Below, piece by piece: positions 5,744-5,780 of a stretch of 5,780 nucleotides of DNA. The notes beneath the pieces are model-generated. The model did no database searches. It saw only the letters and a list, made by a program, of their open reading frames with translations, and was not told the DNA's origin. Positions within the stretch are counted from its first letter, which is position 1, and every line of letters starts with the position of its first letter. The DNA is taken from positions 1-5,780 of the forward strand of contig DASYYE010000254.1 of the NCBI GenBank assembly GCA_035946955.1. Reading direction: 5' to 3'. The DNA comes from DASYYE01 sp035946955. Its GTDB lineage: Bacteria; Actinomycetota; Actinomycetes; Streptosporangiales; Streptosporangiaceae. A program made the position numbers and the translations under genes.

Positions 5744-5780
5744 TGGTCAACCGCTGCCGCCGGCCGGCTGGGAAGCCGCC

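Noticed and set aside
1..5780. A novel defence system, biosynthetic cluster, mobile element or CRISPR array
   Set aside because: No nuclease, toxin-antitoxin pair, transposase, integrase, phage gene, spaced repeat array or multi-enzyme pathway is visible; the genes are housekeeping, efflux/regulator and two orphan proteins.

Overview
This is a GC-rich window from an actinobacterium, probably a filamentous or soil actinomycete. The inference rests on strong G/C bias at third codon positions, Ala/Gly/Arg/Val-rich proteins, GC hairpins without U-tracts at gene ends, and a short-form glutamine-dependent NAD synthetase. The genus cannot be named from the sequence alone. It looks like an ordinary chromosomal stretch: I see no mobile element, CRISPR array, tRNA, rRNA or recognisable defence system.

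Layout: (1) 2-1375 (+) is the 3' three-quarters of nadE, cut by the window edge. (2) 1402-2466 (-) is a DUF2891-family protein of unknown function, convergent with nadE; a nested stem-loop at 1371-1411 spans both stop codons. (3) 2467-2558 is a 92-bp divergent promoter region. (4) 2559-3323 (+) is a class I SAM-dependent methyltransferase. (5) 3295-3960 (-) is a TetR-family repressor whose end overlaps the methyltransferase end by 29 bp; a stem-loop lies in that overlap. (6) 3962-5581 (-) is a 14-segment DHA2-family MFS drug exporter, transcribed before tetR in the same operon and separated from it by one base. (7) 5582-5780 is the operon's control region.

The best functional story is the exporter-tetR operon. 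A perfect 7-5-7 inverted repeat (5689-5707) sits on the predicted promoter, where a TetR-type repressor would act. The natural model is that the repressor coded second in the operon binds this site, is released by a toxic or drug-like ligand, and so derepresses both the pump and itself. Downstream of the promoter the predicted leader of about 100 nt holds an 11-bp GC hairpin at its very 5' end, a second 7-bp hairpin, and a 10-bp direct repeat beside the ribosome binding site. This is the part of the window least explained by routine annotation. The other three genes (NAD synthesis, DUF2891, methyltransferase) show no sequence-evident link to the pump.
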